Source: Macrothele yani
Lineage: Eukaryota > Arthropoda > Arachnida > Araneae > Macrothelidae
Assembly: GCA_039090855.1 (NCBI GenBank)
Contig: CM077005.1
Coordinates: forward strand, 76,690,607-76,754,606
Length of the DNA: 64,000 bases
Direction of reading: 5' to 3'
Below the pieces are notes generated by a model, which worked only from the letters and a program-made list of their open reading frames with translations, was not told the origin of the DNA and ran no database searches. Below, in pieces: positions 1-11,191 of this stretch (positions within the stretch are counted from its first letter, which is position 1; each line of letters begins with the position of its first letter). The position numbers and the translations under genes are program-made.

Positions 1-150
1 ATTCTTCTGCATCTGATACAGCTCCTCATCGGAAATGTTTTTATTACAATTTCTAATTTCTGATAAAAAATGGTTTAGCCACCAGGGGGCATACGTTTTT
101 ATTTCTGCTTCTCATGTATTTACCAGATCTGGAAAAGGATCAAACATTTT
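1..150 (+). repeat. R1 family fragment, one A-type monomer
   Basis: This stretch aligns by eye with the A-type monomer of the R1 family (compare 27,507-27,660). It carries the core CCACCAGGGGGC at 79-90, then the usual tail reading 'atttctgcttctcatgtattt'-like text. The left part is cut by the window edge, so it may continue outside. No coding potential is claimed. Confidence 0.75.
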
Positions 151-168
151 GGACCCGGACTCGGACGG

Positions 169-169
<1 letters not shown>

Positions 170-226
<57 letters not shown>
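170..226. repeat. (TA)n microsatellite
   Basis: About 28 TA units run directly into the left end of the Tc1-like element at 227. A shorter TA run follows that element's right end at 1,638, so the element appears to have inserted into a TA microsatellite, which supplies many TA target sites. Confidence 0.95.
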
Positions 227-229
<3 letters not shown>

Positions 230-1637
230 TGCTGGCCACCTGAAATGCAACACCTAGAAGGACACGAGATAACAAAGCCAGATTTACTGGACACATAACA
301 ACCGATACAAAGATGAAACGATTGAGCTGACAGGTCCCTGCAACTTGCGGAATACGCAGACATCAATAGCTCGTGTGGCCCCCATGGCTGGCAATAACGG
401 CCACTTCACGCCGCGGCATCGAACGAAAGAGGCTTTGGATGTGGGTTTGGTGTATGTCGGTCCTGGCTGCTTCCACACGTTGCCACAGTTCATCAGGCGT
501 AGCCGCGGGTGGTGCTTGCCGGGCCACTCGGTTGCCGATCAGCGACCAGACGTGTTCGATGGCCGACATATCGGGAGAACAGGCGGGCCACGGCAGCAGC
601 GACACCTGGTGGGCCGTGAAGAATTGTTGCACGATGCGTGCCACGTGCAGGCGCGCATTGTCCTGTTGAAACGTGACCGCTGGCAGGTCCTGCAGGTAAG
701 GCAGGACTACAGGCTACAAAACGTCGGAGATGTAGCGGTGGCTGTTGAGTGTACCGGCGATGCGTACCAGAGGGTTGCGGGTGTCATATCCAATTCCGTC
801 CCAAACCATAACGCCAGGCGACGGACCGGTATGGCGATGCATAATGCAGGCGTCATAGAGTCTCTTGCCGCGGTGACGCCACGCGGGGATCCGACCATCG
901 TGGTGTTGAAGGCAGAAGCGGGTTTCGTCGGAGAAGACAATGTCGTGCCATTCCGTAGTCCAGGTGTGGCGTTCAACGGCCCACTGCCGCCGCACTCGCC
1001 GGTGGTGTAACGTCAATGGTAATCAGAGCAATGGGCGCCGCTCGACAAGTCCCCGCTCCTGTAGACGAAGTTGAACGGTACGTGCTGATGACACAGGTTG
1101 TTGCACAACACCCCTAATTCCTGCGCTAACGTTCGTTATGTGGCGGTGCGAGCCGTCAATGCCCGCCGCACAACATGCCCGTCCCCTCGTTTGGTGGTGT
1201 GCCGCGGCTGCGGCAATCGCTCTCGTCGGTCCTTCCGTCCCTTCTGCACCCACCGAATCCATACTCGCTTCACTGTGGCCAGATGTCGTCCCACACGTGC
1301 CCCGATGTCTCGGTACGATAAACCGTTGTCGCGATAAGCCCTTATCTGTCCTCTGTCGAACTCCGAAGCGTGCTGGAATGACTGCAGTATTCTGCGACGA
1401 GGCATCAGGAAGCTTCCAACTCACAGGTCCGGCAGCACAACACACTTCCACGACTTACACCCCATCTTCTGTGCACCCTTCTCATAGTGCTTCTCGGTGA
1501 CGTACCGGGCGCGCATGATTTGCATATGCCCTGCAATGCTAATCGTTTGCATGTCCTCTCGCGTGGAACGCATGCTACGAATTTCAGGCCAATCGGATGT
1601 TTCCTTCTTGGTGTTGCATTTTGGGTGGCCAGCAGTG
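227..1637 (-). mobile_element. Tc1-like DNA transposon A1 (1.41 kb)
   Basis: The ends are inverted repeats: CACTGCTGGCCACC at 227 and its reverse complement ending at 1,637, with TA on each side. The similarity continues inward for about 30 bp, including a GCAACACC block. A second copy (A2) lies at 35,193-36,595 in the opposite orientation. Size, TIRs and TA targets fit the Tc1/mariner superfamily. Confidence 0.9.
363..1405 (-). pseudogene. Tc1-like transposase of A1, nearly intact (DD34E)
   Basis: The protein would be a Tc1-type transposase, which cuts and rejoins DNA at TA sites. The start at 1,405 (MPRRRILQSFQ) is followed by a helix-turn-helix region (GLSYRDIGARVGRHLATVKR). The catalytic triad is visible: Asp in FSDETRF (codon 927-929), Asp in FQQDNARLH (660-662) and Glu in SAIEHVW (555-557). 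The Asp-Glu spacing gives DD34E. The C-terminus is SHGGHTSY. Two lesions are seen: a frame change between about 1,016 and 1,136, and an in-frame stop at 714-716. The same residue is Glu in copy A2. All three catalytic residues survive, so this is a recent loss of function. Family assignment is firm; inactivity is inferred from the lesions. Confidence 0.9.
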
Positions 1638-1884
1638 TATATATATATATATAATTTTTATAATGCTACATTCAAAACTTTTGAAATAAGTAACTTGTTA
1701 TGCCTAATTTCAGTTTTTGCTGTTTCCTTGATAGCATATCAAGCTTCATAATATGTTTCATTCACCAATTTTTATTAGCTGCTGATGTGTTGAAAGCTTT
1801 CAAAATATAGATACAGATTTCATCATTGCCCCATAGAAGGAAGGAACACTCAAGAAATCAACATTCACATTTTGGAAACTTTAA

Positions 1885-3690
1885 ACTCATCATAAGCTTG
1901 TCGATATCTCTGCCTGTGAGAGTCCAATTTATAAAATTCTTTCTTTGTTGGAGAGAGTTTCCGTTGCAAAATGTTTCTCATATAATTTCAAATTTTTCTT
2001 AACGCACACAAGTTTGCCATTAGAGGGCGTAAGTTGAACTTTCCGTTTACAGCAATATCTGCCGGACTTAAAACCCGATTGACAAATAATTCCTTTTGGG
2101 TTAGATGCCACTAACTAATAAAACTCTTTGTGTGTATTTTCTTCTCAAAGTAATGTACAATTCTGCCGCTAGGGGCTCCAATGTTTAATCTGTATTTCTT
2201 AATATCTGTGCTTCTAAATCTGCGATTTAAAAATTCTTTAAACACCCGATGGCATTGATCTTATGGAACACTTTAGGTTTGTAGTCCACAGTTCTATTTC
2301 TAGATGGTGTTTGTGCACTTCCATTTGTAGCTATATCTCCGCTTCTAAAAATCCTATCGATATTTTTTTTTCTTTTTTTTTTAATTTATGCCGTTCGCTG
2401 CAACTGAGTTGTGGAGTATCATCCTCTTTAAATAATGCACAGTTTTTCCGGTGGGGAGCGTAAAAGTCAATCTTTTTCTTTCTCTATCTCCGCTTCCGGA
2501 AGATGTGTGCTTTTTCCTTCGCACGGCTTTTACCATGAAGAATACCTTTCGCCTATTTTTAAATTTTCAATTATGCAAAACTCTTCCGCCAGAAGGTGTG
2601 GATCTTTCCTTCTATATTTCTTATTCCAGCTTTTCCATTTGGACATTTGTTTGTCACCGTTCTCTTTCTTCTGTTCCGAGAAACCTTTTGTGCGCCATTT
2701 GGTAATTTTCATAACATACCTTTTAGCCGCTGGTGGAAGCAAGTAGCTGTTTCTATTCCTGAATGTTTTATCGATTGTAGAAATCCAGTTGATTTTTTCC
2801 TAACCGGTAACATTGACTTTGAATAACTTTGATAAATTTAGTTCGTGTCAGAAAGGATTCAAAAGACGTGCTCGTTGTAATCGAAACTTTGGTGTCATCT
2901 TTCATATTTTGTACAATTTTTGTTTTAAATAATGCATGGAGTCACCGCCAGGGGACTTAAATGTATATTGTATTTAAAAAAATATCTTTTGTGTTAGATA
3001 AGGGCACCGAAACGAATATTAGACGTGCATTTTATCACTAGGGGGCGTAAGTGCCTATCTTTGTTTTTAACATGTTTGCGATCGTACCTTCGCTTCTAAA
3101 AATCGAACTGAAAAAAATTATTTTTAAGTCAAACGCCAGTTCCTGCGCGAAACATTCATGTGTACTTGTTTTCGCAAAATAAATTCAGTTTTATGCTCGG
3201 GTCGAAAAGTCAAATCCCTGCAATGATATCGCGGCTTTTAAAAGTCCAATTTAAAACCTACTTTTTCCTGTTGCTAGCGCTTGTTGCGAGGAATTTTTTT
3301 TTATGTGATGACCAATTTTTGCCACTGGATGGTGAAAGTGTTCAAATCTATTTATGCCATAGTTGGAACTATATCTTCCTTTCTAAGAACCCGGTCTGAA
3401 AAAATTACTTTTGCCTTGGATATCTTCCACGATGAAAAATGTTTCATGCAAAATTTGTGATTTTTCGTTTGCGGATGTCTCACCGATGAGAAGATATCCG
3501 GTTGATAGCTTTTAACCAGTTCAGTACACTGTGAAGTACACTACTTTTATTGGGCATATTAAATTGCTCCCAGATTTTCTCCAGAAGCCGTAAACGCCGT
3601 GTGTTTTGTGCTGAATTTGTTCTTCTAAAAATTTGTTTCGAAATATTTTTCCGTGTTGGAAAGCATTCAAAAGACGTTCTCATTAACCTC
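1885..3690 (+). repeat. R1 family, distal part: diverged ~150-bp monomers and 3' end
   Basis: The array starts in a B-type monomer (CGATATCTCTGC near 1,900). It continues with cores at about 2,016 (CCATTAGAGGGCG), 2,165, 2,448, 2,585, 2,944, 3,035 (TCACTAGGGGGCG) and 3,321, many spaced near 140-150 bp. The monomer at 2,016 matches the last recognisable monomer at 27,893, so this copy carries the distal half of the element. CAAAAGACGTGCT at 2,860-2,872 is the reverse complement of the start motif at 46,426, and a second variant (CAAAAGACGTTCT) ends near 3,680. It may be two overlapping or nested copies. Short chance ORFs here are not considered coding. Confidence 0.7.
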
Positions 3691-3884
3691 GAGAATTCAA
3701 TATCATCATTCTTGTTTTATCTAAATCCAAACCATTAGGATTTCAATAATTAGATGTAACTTGTTAATGAATGTACTGTCAAGTGAAATTTGTATGTCGA
3801 ATTTCTACGCTTCTGCAAGAGGAGAGAAGCGCAACAGGTAAGCATACAAATATTGTCCCTTTTCAACATGTTGTTTTTTACGCT

Positions 3885-5795
3885 TTCCAACCGTAGGTTG
3901 AAGAAGCGTATATGCTCCAGCTTTTTCCGTCCGTCCGTCTGTCGGTCGGCACGATAACTCACGTAAAAATGGTTCGATTTCGATGAAATTTTAGTATGTG
4001 GTAGGGGACCACCAGGGGACAAACCCTATTGAAAATGGGTGAAGTGGGGCCAAAGGTCACGCCATAAGACCGGGATCCATTTCATTGCCTTTATGCGTCA
4101 TAACATGCGTAAATATTGTTCGATTTCGATGAAATTTTAGTATGTGGTAGGGAACCACCTGGGCACAAACCCTATTGAAAATTGGCAAATTGGTGTCAAA
4201 GGTCAGGCAGGGTATAAGAGCGGGATTTATTCCATTGCCCTTATACGTCATAACTCTCGTAAAAATGGTTCGATTTCGATGAAATTTTTGTATTTGGTAA
4301 GGAACCACCTGGGGACGAACCCTATTGAAAATTGGCGAAATGGGGTCAAAGGTGAGGGCATAAAGTTGGAATCCATTCCATTGCCTTTATGCGCCATAAC
4401 ATGCGTAAATGTGGTTCAATTTCGATGAAATTTTTGTATGTGGTAGGGGACCACTGGGCACGAACCCTATTGAAAATGGGCAAATGGGGTCAAAGGTCAG
4501 GCAGGGCATAAAAGCGGTATTTATTCCATTGCCCTTATGCGTCATAACTTGCGTAAAAATGGTTCGATTTCGATGAAATTTTAGTATGTGGTAGGGGACC
4601 ACCAGGGGACGAACCCTATTGAAAATGGGTGAAGTGGGATCAGTCACGCCATAAGACCGGGATCCATTTCATTGCCTTTATGCGTCATAACATGCGTAAA
4701 TATGGTTCGATTTCGATGAAATTTCAGTATGTGGTAGAGAACTACCTGCGCACGAACCCTATTGAAAATTGGCAAATTGGGATCAAAGGTCAGGCAGGGT
4801 ATAAGAGCGGGATTTATTCCATTGCCCTTATGCGTCATAACTTTCGTAAAAATGGTTCGATTTCGATGAAATTTTGGTATGTGGTAAGGAACCACCTGGG
4901 AACAAAACCTATTGAAAATGGGTGGAACGGGGTCAAAGGTCAGGACATAAAAGCGGGATCCATTTCATTGCCTTTATGCGTCATAACATGCGTAAATGTG
5001 GTTCAATTTCGATGAAATTTTTGTATGTGGTAGGTGACCACTGGGCACGAACACTATTGAAAATGGGCGAATGGGGTCAAAGGTCAGGCAGGGCATAAAA
5101 GCGGTATTTATTCCATTGCCTTTATGCGTCATAACTTGCGTAAAAATGGTTCGATTTCGATGAAATTTTAGTATGTGGTAGGGAACTACTGGGCTCGAAC
5201 CCTATTGAAAATGGGCGAAATGGAGTCAAAGATCAGGCAGGACATAAGAGCGGGATTTGTTCCATTGCCCTTATGCGTCATAACTTGCGTAAAAATGGTT
5301 CGATTTCGATGAAATTTTAGTATGTGGTAGGGAGCCACTGAGGACAAACCCTATTAAAAATGGGCGAAATGGGGTCAAAGGTCAGGGCATTGGAGTGGAT
5401 CGATTCCATTGCCCTTGTGCATCATAACTTACCAAAAAATGTTTCTATTGCGACAAAACGTTATCATGTTGTTCCGGAGGTATAGTGAACCGGTCCTGTT
5501 GAATATCAACAAAATGGGGTCAAAGGTCATTGCACAAAAGCAAGATTTATTCCACAGCCATTATTCTCATAACTTGCGTAAAACTGCTTCTATTGCGACA
5601 AAACGTTAGCATGTTATTCTTGAGGTGTACTGAACTGGTTCTGTTCGATATCATCGAAATGGGGTCAAAGGTCAGGACACAGGAGCGAGATTTATTCCAC
5701 AGCCATTCCCTCATAACTTGAGTAATAATTTCTGGTATGTTGGAAAGCGTATCATAATCAATGCATTGCATGATTTTACTAACTTGTTACGTTAT
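3885..5795 (+). repeat. B family: ~12 tandem ~147-bp repeats in a dispersed element
   Basis: The landmark TATGTGGTA recurs at about 3,995, 4,141, 4,291, 4,437, 4,585, 4,728, 4,878, 5,024, 5,172 and 5,321, giving spacings of 143-150 bp. Two or three diverged units follow, to about 5,720. Each unit reads roughly: TAACTTGCGTAAAAATGG, then CGATTTCGATGAAATTTT, CCACCAGGGGACGAACCC, AATGGGGTCAAAGGTC and CCATTGCCCTTATG. A pyrimidine leader (TCCGTCCGTCCGTCTGTCGG) precedes the array. The end reads TGTTGGAAAGCGTATC then a segment also found at 50,292 and 50,871 in reverse. The shared flanks show that a whole element, not just a local satellite, has moved. Confidence 0.85.
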
Positions 5796-5816
5796 CCATT
5801 TAATTCATTTTCTTAT

Positions 5817-6033
5817 GCCGCCCCGGTGGTGCAGTGGTCTAAGCGATGGCCTCTGATCATTCGTCCGAAAGGGGTCCGGGTTCGAATCCCGGTCAGGCAT
5901 GGATGTTGTGTTTGTCTTACGGCACTGGATCTCTCCCTTCCCTGGAACCAGTGACCCTAAATTAGGGACGGGCGACTGCTTATAGCCCATTGAGTTGCTC
6001 ACGGTGGTCGTTAAACCTCCAATAAAAAAAAAA
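5817..6033 (+). mobile_element. tRNA-derived SINE, copy 1
   Basis: The head carries an RNA polymerase III A box (TGGTGCAGTGGTCTAAGCG) and B box (GGTTCGAATCC). A conserved body follows (CCTGGAACCAGTGACCCTAA, then TTGCTCACGGTGGTCGTT), ending in an A-rich tail. TTCTTAT on each side (5,810-5,816 and 6,034-6,040) is a target-site duplication. Related copies lie at 20,455, 22,392, 17,981 (minus) and 29,145 (minus). Such elements move using a LINE's enzymes; which LINE is unknown. Confidence 0.92.
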
Positions 6034-6389
6034 TTCTTATACCCCACCGCTGAATAACTCCTGGGAAGAGGCATGTTTTGTAAGAAATGTTCGCCAGCGA
6101 TGAAAGAATGCGTTAGCTGCATGTGTTTTCTCTGCGGTATTCACCAAAAGTAAATAAGTAAAATAAAATAAAAGAGAGAAAGAATTCTGCTAATAAGAGA
6201 AATTAAGCAGCTGAAAAGGAATACTTCAATTTCAGCCCTCCTTTTTCAGATCCCTTCTACCACTAAAGGAAAGACAACTAACCTCTTGAAATCATAAAAT
6301 CCTACTTCTTCCCAGTTTTTCACATGTTTCGGAATCGTTTCACGAAATATTAATTTCATCACTACAGTTATCTCAACCAGTTCTAATTG

Positions 6390-7817
6390 CACTGCCGGAA
6401 AGTGAAAAAAGAACACCATTAAAAATTGCAGCTGCATCTATGACATTTGGTAAGCCGTAGCAACAACTTGTTAAGAAAAGAAAGTGATCACACGTGTGAG
6501 GTAATTCAATGTGTATTTTACCTTTCAATGCGTATTACAGTGTACAGAAAGCACATTTTAATAAGGTGTTGCACCTCCTCCGGCAGCAACACAAGCTTCC
6601 GATCTGGCATGCACTCGATCGTACAAATGCTGGATATCACGCTGGTGGATGGCATTCCATGCGCTTTAAATTTGAATGCGTAACTCATAAGTGGTCGCTG
6701 ATTGCCGGGATCCGCATAAGAGTCTTTGTACGATCCAGTCCCAAGCATGCTCGATTGGGGACAAGTCTGGAGAGCGTGCTGGTCAAGGGAGTTGATACAC
6801 AGCCTGAAGAGCAGGTTGAGTTGCCCGGGCGGAGTATTTTGGCGGGCGTTACCCTTCTGGAATATCGCATCTAGTATTGCTCTCAAAACTGGTAGAACGA
6901 CAGGCTGCACGATATCGCTGACGTTCGTACTGCTATTCATTGTACAAACACCCGACTTGTGCGAGAATGATAGCTAATAACTCCTCACACTATGATGCCC
7001 GGCGTGGGGCCTGTGTGTCGTTGGTGGTCGCAAGATGGCAGAAGTCGCAATCCTTTTCCCCTTCGGACGCGTACATGACCTTCAGACGCTCACAAGCAGG
7101 ATCGGCTTTCATCACTAAAGACCGCACACCACAAGTCTTCCCTCCCATGAACTCGTTCTTGACACCGCCGCAGACGTGCTCGATAGTAACCAGAGGTCAG
7201 TGGTAACCGTGCCAGCTGCACGCGTGCCCGTAGTCCTGCTTCCAACAAACAATTTTGTATCGTTCTTGTGACACCCTTGGTATGACAGAGGATCGAATTT
7301 GTGACGCAGTAGCGGTCCGCTCTGCGAGCGTCGCTGTCCTGATACTCCGATCCTCTCGTGTATCCGTAACTCTGTGTTGCCAAGAACCACATCTGCGAGT
7401 GTGCGAATGCTCCTCTGACCATCGACGCCACCATCTTACTACAGCTGATACTACTTGTCTCACTCGGTTCACAATTTGAAGGAAGGACCAACCTTCTGCC
7501 CGCAGCCCCACTAGATGGCCTCGTTCGAACTCCGTTAACTAAACAAATGTTGTGCGCCTGCAGCGTTCGGGCATGGTAGCTTCTTCAACGAGCACTGAAC
7601 AGCACGACACCAGACGAATGACTTCGTTCAACACGCCCTAATCTTTAAATACGTGCTGCCTACCTTTGTATGTTGTCGTCAGCAGTGACGTCATTATTTC
7701 ATCCAATGACATTCCAACTTGGTCACAGTTTCTGCTGCCCTTAACAATTAACACATCGTAATATGACGTTCCTACTGGCATTATTTCTGGGTGTTGTTTT
7801 TTCACTTTCCAGCAGTG
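6390..7817 (-). mobile_element. Tc1-like DNA transposon D (1.43 kb)
   Basis: The left end CACTGCCGGAAAGTGAAAAA pairs with the right end TTTTTTCACTTTCCAGCAGTG, which is followed by TA. The first bases resemble the A family ends (CACTGCTGG), but the inner TIR differs, so this is a separate family. Only one copy is in the window. Confidence 0.85.
6505..7511 (-). pseudogene. Tc1-like transposase of D, degraded
   Basis: The N-terminal helix-turn-helix frame runs from about 7,511 (GLRAEGWSFLQIVNRVRQVV). The next frame gives LARLPLTSGYYRARLRRC and the first catalytic Asp in VFSDESRSC (7,111-7,113). The third acidic residue survives in RSPDLSPIEHAWDW (Glu codon 6,750-6,752). The second is lost: the expected FQ-D-NARPHT site reads FQKGNARQNT (Gly codon 6,851-6,853). 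Several frame changes separate these pieces. The family call rests on the Asp/Glu motif spacing and on the TIRs. The copy cannot be functional. Confidence 0.85.
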
Positions 7818-7819
7818 TA

Positions 7820-8849
7820 CATCGCTTCCATGCGCAGACATCTGCTACCTTCCCTATCCAATTGAATTAAATTGTTAATCAATATCTTGTTCCATTGGCT
7901 CGGGTTATGGATTGAATTCTTTGAACTCCGAGATGAAATCTTTTGAAAAGTCATCTGCAGTTTTTAAAAATCGGGGTAAAAAATAAAGGTCCTAATTCAT
8001 AGTATTTTTGATATTCTGTTTACACGCTACTCACAGCGTGTTAAAGAGCGTTCAGTTTCAGAAGGAAGTGTTTGCCGCCAAATTTCGAATTAAATCACAC
8101 ATCTTATTATGGTGAACTGCATTGAATTTCTTTGTGTTTAGAGTTGATGCAATCATCGAGTAATCTTAGCTTTTCGGTTCTTTATTTTATATCCTGTTAT
8201 CTTCACTTGTTTTCTTTCACAATTCCTGCCTGTTATCACTATTAGGAAACTTAAAAAAAGTTATTTTTTAATTGATCTCTCGATGTATCAATGAGGCAAG
8301 GGTAACCAGGTAACAAGAGATTTTAACATCGATCATGCAACCACAGAGTGTGCAAGTTGCTGATGGAACATCGTGCATATCGAGCCGCTTTAGCGTCAGT
8401 TTGCTCCCTAAAGAAAACATCCCTTGACTTCTACTTCAATGCTCCTGAGGGTCATTATGCAACCCAAACAATTAGTCAATAAGCACTTTGATCCAGTGAT
8501 TGATGATGACCTTGGTAGCTTATGCATTCTTTGATTACTGTTTACATTCTTTCTCTGTTCCCGAGAGAAAGACAACGCACATTCAAAATAATAGAATTTT
8601 AATTTAAAATATTCTAGAAGCATTTTGATTACATTGCTTTCTCCAATGCGATTATTTTTCTGTTCCCAATTACCAGCCAAGATGACATTTCAGCTTAGTT
8701 TGAATAAACTTGTATATGTCGTTTCGAAATATTTGCATGCTTTAAAACTATATGACGTGCTCATGATTTTTTTTTCATTTACCTTCTATCCCTCTAACTG
8801 TGAATATGCTATTCTTTTCACGGTTATTTATATCGGATAAAGATTAATG
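7820..8849. other. unassigned AT-rich DNA
   Basis: I see no extended reading frame, tandem repeat or recognisable element here. Short open frames are of chance length for this base composition. Confidence 0.5.
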
Positions 8850-9612
8850 GAGATTATTTAACTCACTTTCGTTCTGCTGATGACGTCGTTATATTTGCAA
8901 CTGCCCCTTCATAGCAGCAGTGTATGATCCAGCAACTTGCTGACAAAAGTAAAGAAGTGGGATTAAAAATGAACTCTCAGAAGACAAAACTGATGCACAA
9001 TGCTTTTACATGAAATGAAGATTTATCGACTGATGGGAGAAAGCTAGAGATAGCCGATACCTACATTTACCTTGAACAGCAGATATCAAGCGATGGGTGA
9101 CATTGAGGAAGAAATTAGTCGACGTATAAAACTTGGTTGGAAAGCTTTTGGAAGAAACAGTACAATTTTTAAGAACAATATGCCATTAAGTCGTGAAAGA
9201 AAAATGTTTAATCAAAGCATCCTTCCAGTGCTTACATATAGAGAAGCGACATGGACCTTAACTAAAAAGAACATACCAAGTCTGAAAAAAGCATGGAGTA
9301 GCCAGGCAGGATAAGAAAAGTAACTTGTGGATAGGAAATATTGGCAAGAGTGGAAGGCCTCATGGTGAGAGTAAAATTCCTGAAATGGTAGTTGGCTCCA
9401 TATATTGTCAAAAGGACAGACCAGTGATAGACAACCAAAATTTTAGACTTTCAAGGGACGGAGAAAGACCCAGAAGAAGACCAAATGGGAAATGTGCGGA
9501 TGAAATTCGAAGGCATGCAGGAGACTGGCTCAAGACAGAACTTTGTTGAATGAACTTGGGGAGACCTTCATCCAGCAGTGGATTAATAATGGTTGACGAT
9601 GATGATGATGAG
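8850..9612 (+). pseudogene. RTE-type LINE, 5'-truncated reverse transcriptase 3' end
   Basis: The remnant opens at the RT active-site region (SADDVVIFAT, with the DD pair at 8,879-8,884). It continues with KEVGLKMNSQKTKLMH, then the segment EISRRIKLGWKAFGR and PVLTYREATWTLT, all typical of RTE-clade non-LTR retrotransposons. A basic C-terminal block (RPRRRPNGKCADEIRRHAGD) follows. Several stops and frame changes are present. The 3' end is a short GAT repeat (GATGATGATGATGA near 9,599), as expected for RTE elements, which often end in microsatellites rather than poly(A). LINEs of this kind integrate by target-primed reverse transcription. This copy is dead on arrival because of 5' truncation. 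Confidence 0.88.
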
Positions 9613-9769
9613 GTATATATGCTCTGAATCGATAAAGTTTCAAAATACAACCGTTCAAACCAAAACACATGAACCACACAGAATGCAGAACAAAAGCAAC
9701 AGATACACACGCTCAGCCGCCACAAATACACAACCCAAACTGTAAGAAAAACAGACTCACCGTGTAATA

Positions 9770-9895
9770 ACATCAGATTACAACATCAAAGAACATATCT
9801 GAACGAAAGTGCAGATATTACAGTGACATCCAAAAACCAAATCACAACATCAAAAACCGTATCTGAACGGAAGTCCAGATATTACAGTGACCTTC
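9770..9895. repeat. two-copy tandem duplication (~65 bp unit)
   Basis: A block of about 52 bp (ACAACATCAAAGAACATATC then GAACGAAAGTGCAGATATTAC) recurs once with a few changes, from about 9,776 and 9,842. It is A-rich and seems non-coding. Confidence 0.8.
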
Positions 9896-10147
9896 AGGAA
9901 ACATAACGAAGAGTTTATGCACGAAATGACTTACACAACACATTACCCTAAACCACCCGTATGATACGAAGATTCCGAAGTTGCAAAATTAAGCTGTTCT
10001 CTTCAGGGGAACACCAGATCGGTGTGTGGCCTTTCAAATCATAGCAACAGGTTGGCAGATGCTTAAAACCTACATGAGTGTTCCCTGGGCCACAAGGAAA
10101 AAGAACACAAAAGACTGGATTGTGGTTTGCCCACTTTTGCATTACTT

Positions 10148-10158
10148 ATATATATACA

Positions 10159-10197
<39 letters not shown>
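10148..10197. repeat. (TA)n microsatellite
   Basis: A nearly pure TA run, interrupted once by ACAG near 10,156. No element end touches it. Confidence 0.95.
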
Positions 10198-10199
<2 letters not shown>

Positions 10200-11191
10200 A
10201 ATCAGACATTTTCCCACATCTTTTCAGAGTTTTTCTGCCCATATCTCTCGATGAATTGCGCAAATATGTATTCGGATATGTTAAGCCATTTCTGTTTTTT
10301 ATAACAGATTTAGAGACTTTTCTTGGACCAGGTACAGAAAATCGTATCAAGAACTTTACATAAGCTTATCAGGTTTAATGTACTATTTTCTTTTAGGTGG
10401 TATAGCAGCACAAAAGTAATTCTGTCAGATATGGTAACTGTTCCTTGAAAAACGTGCTGAAAACATTTATTTTTAATTTCGCAAATTTAAGCATCAGCAA
10501 TCTTTTCAGGGTTTTTCCATCCTTTTATTACAGCACAGTTTTGTTTTCCTCTTAAATGGTATAATTTCAGATTTGCATTTGCTACAATCTCAAATTCCCG
10601 GCATCCTTATCGGAAAAGTACACCAGCAGCGTTCAAATCATTCGGTGTTCGGCTGGTCGAAAACCACTAAAAATCGCGTCGGATCACCAAAATCAAAATG
10701 GAAATGGTCCAGAAGATCAGTAATTTTTTCAAGTAGCGTCTTTTTTCCAATAGTAAAAAAAATATTTCTCCCTTATATGAAGCTAGCAAATATTTTTCGT
10801 TTATGGCAAATAGGAAATAACTTCATGGTTATTGCTATAATCTCTAAAGTCTAGTTAATGAAAATTGCCGATAATCAGGCCTCTCTCAAAATCCTAAACT
10901 TGCGTAAATCGACGTCTCTGGTGTCTACACGGCATTCTATTCACATTCTTGTCACTCTGTACTCTTGCTTGCGTCGGCTGGTGTTTTTCACTTTCATGGG
11001 GAATCGACTACACGCCGGTTTATAATGCGGCCGGTTCGTGCTTGTGCAGCGCCACCAAGGGTGTGTGATCACGCGCACTTGCACCAAACGTGGATTATTT
11101 GCAAACCAGCACGCACTCTAGCTATTTGCAAAGTTTCGCGGTTGTAGCATTTTCCCTTCTGGGTGCGCAAATTTCACTGTCCGTGAGTGAA
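10198..11191. other. unassigned DNA left of transposon F1
   Basis: AT-rich to about 10,860, then more GC-rich up to the F1 end. I see no reading frame or repeat I can name. Confidence 0.45.

Noticed and set aside
112..366. Open frame with an Ile-Tyr run
   Set aside because: The run is translation of the (TA)n microsatellite.
4057..5015. Protein-coding gene made of 49-residue repeats
   Set aside because: Open frames occur on both strands from the same units and no start context or splice signal supports expression. Kept only as a low-interest note.
3885..5795. Regular repeats that might look like a CRISPR array
   Set aside because: Whole 147-bp units are repeated with no constant-repeat plus unique-spacer layout, and the window is eukaryotic.
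10198..10860. Possible further R1 or B copy
   Set aside because: Some phrases are similar (AGATATCTC-like, TTTTTCAG), but no core, spacing or leader could be found.
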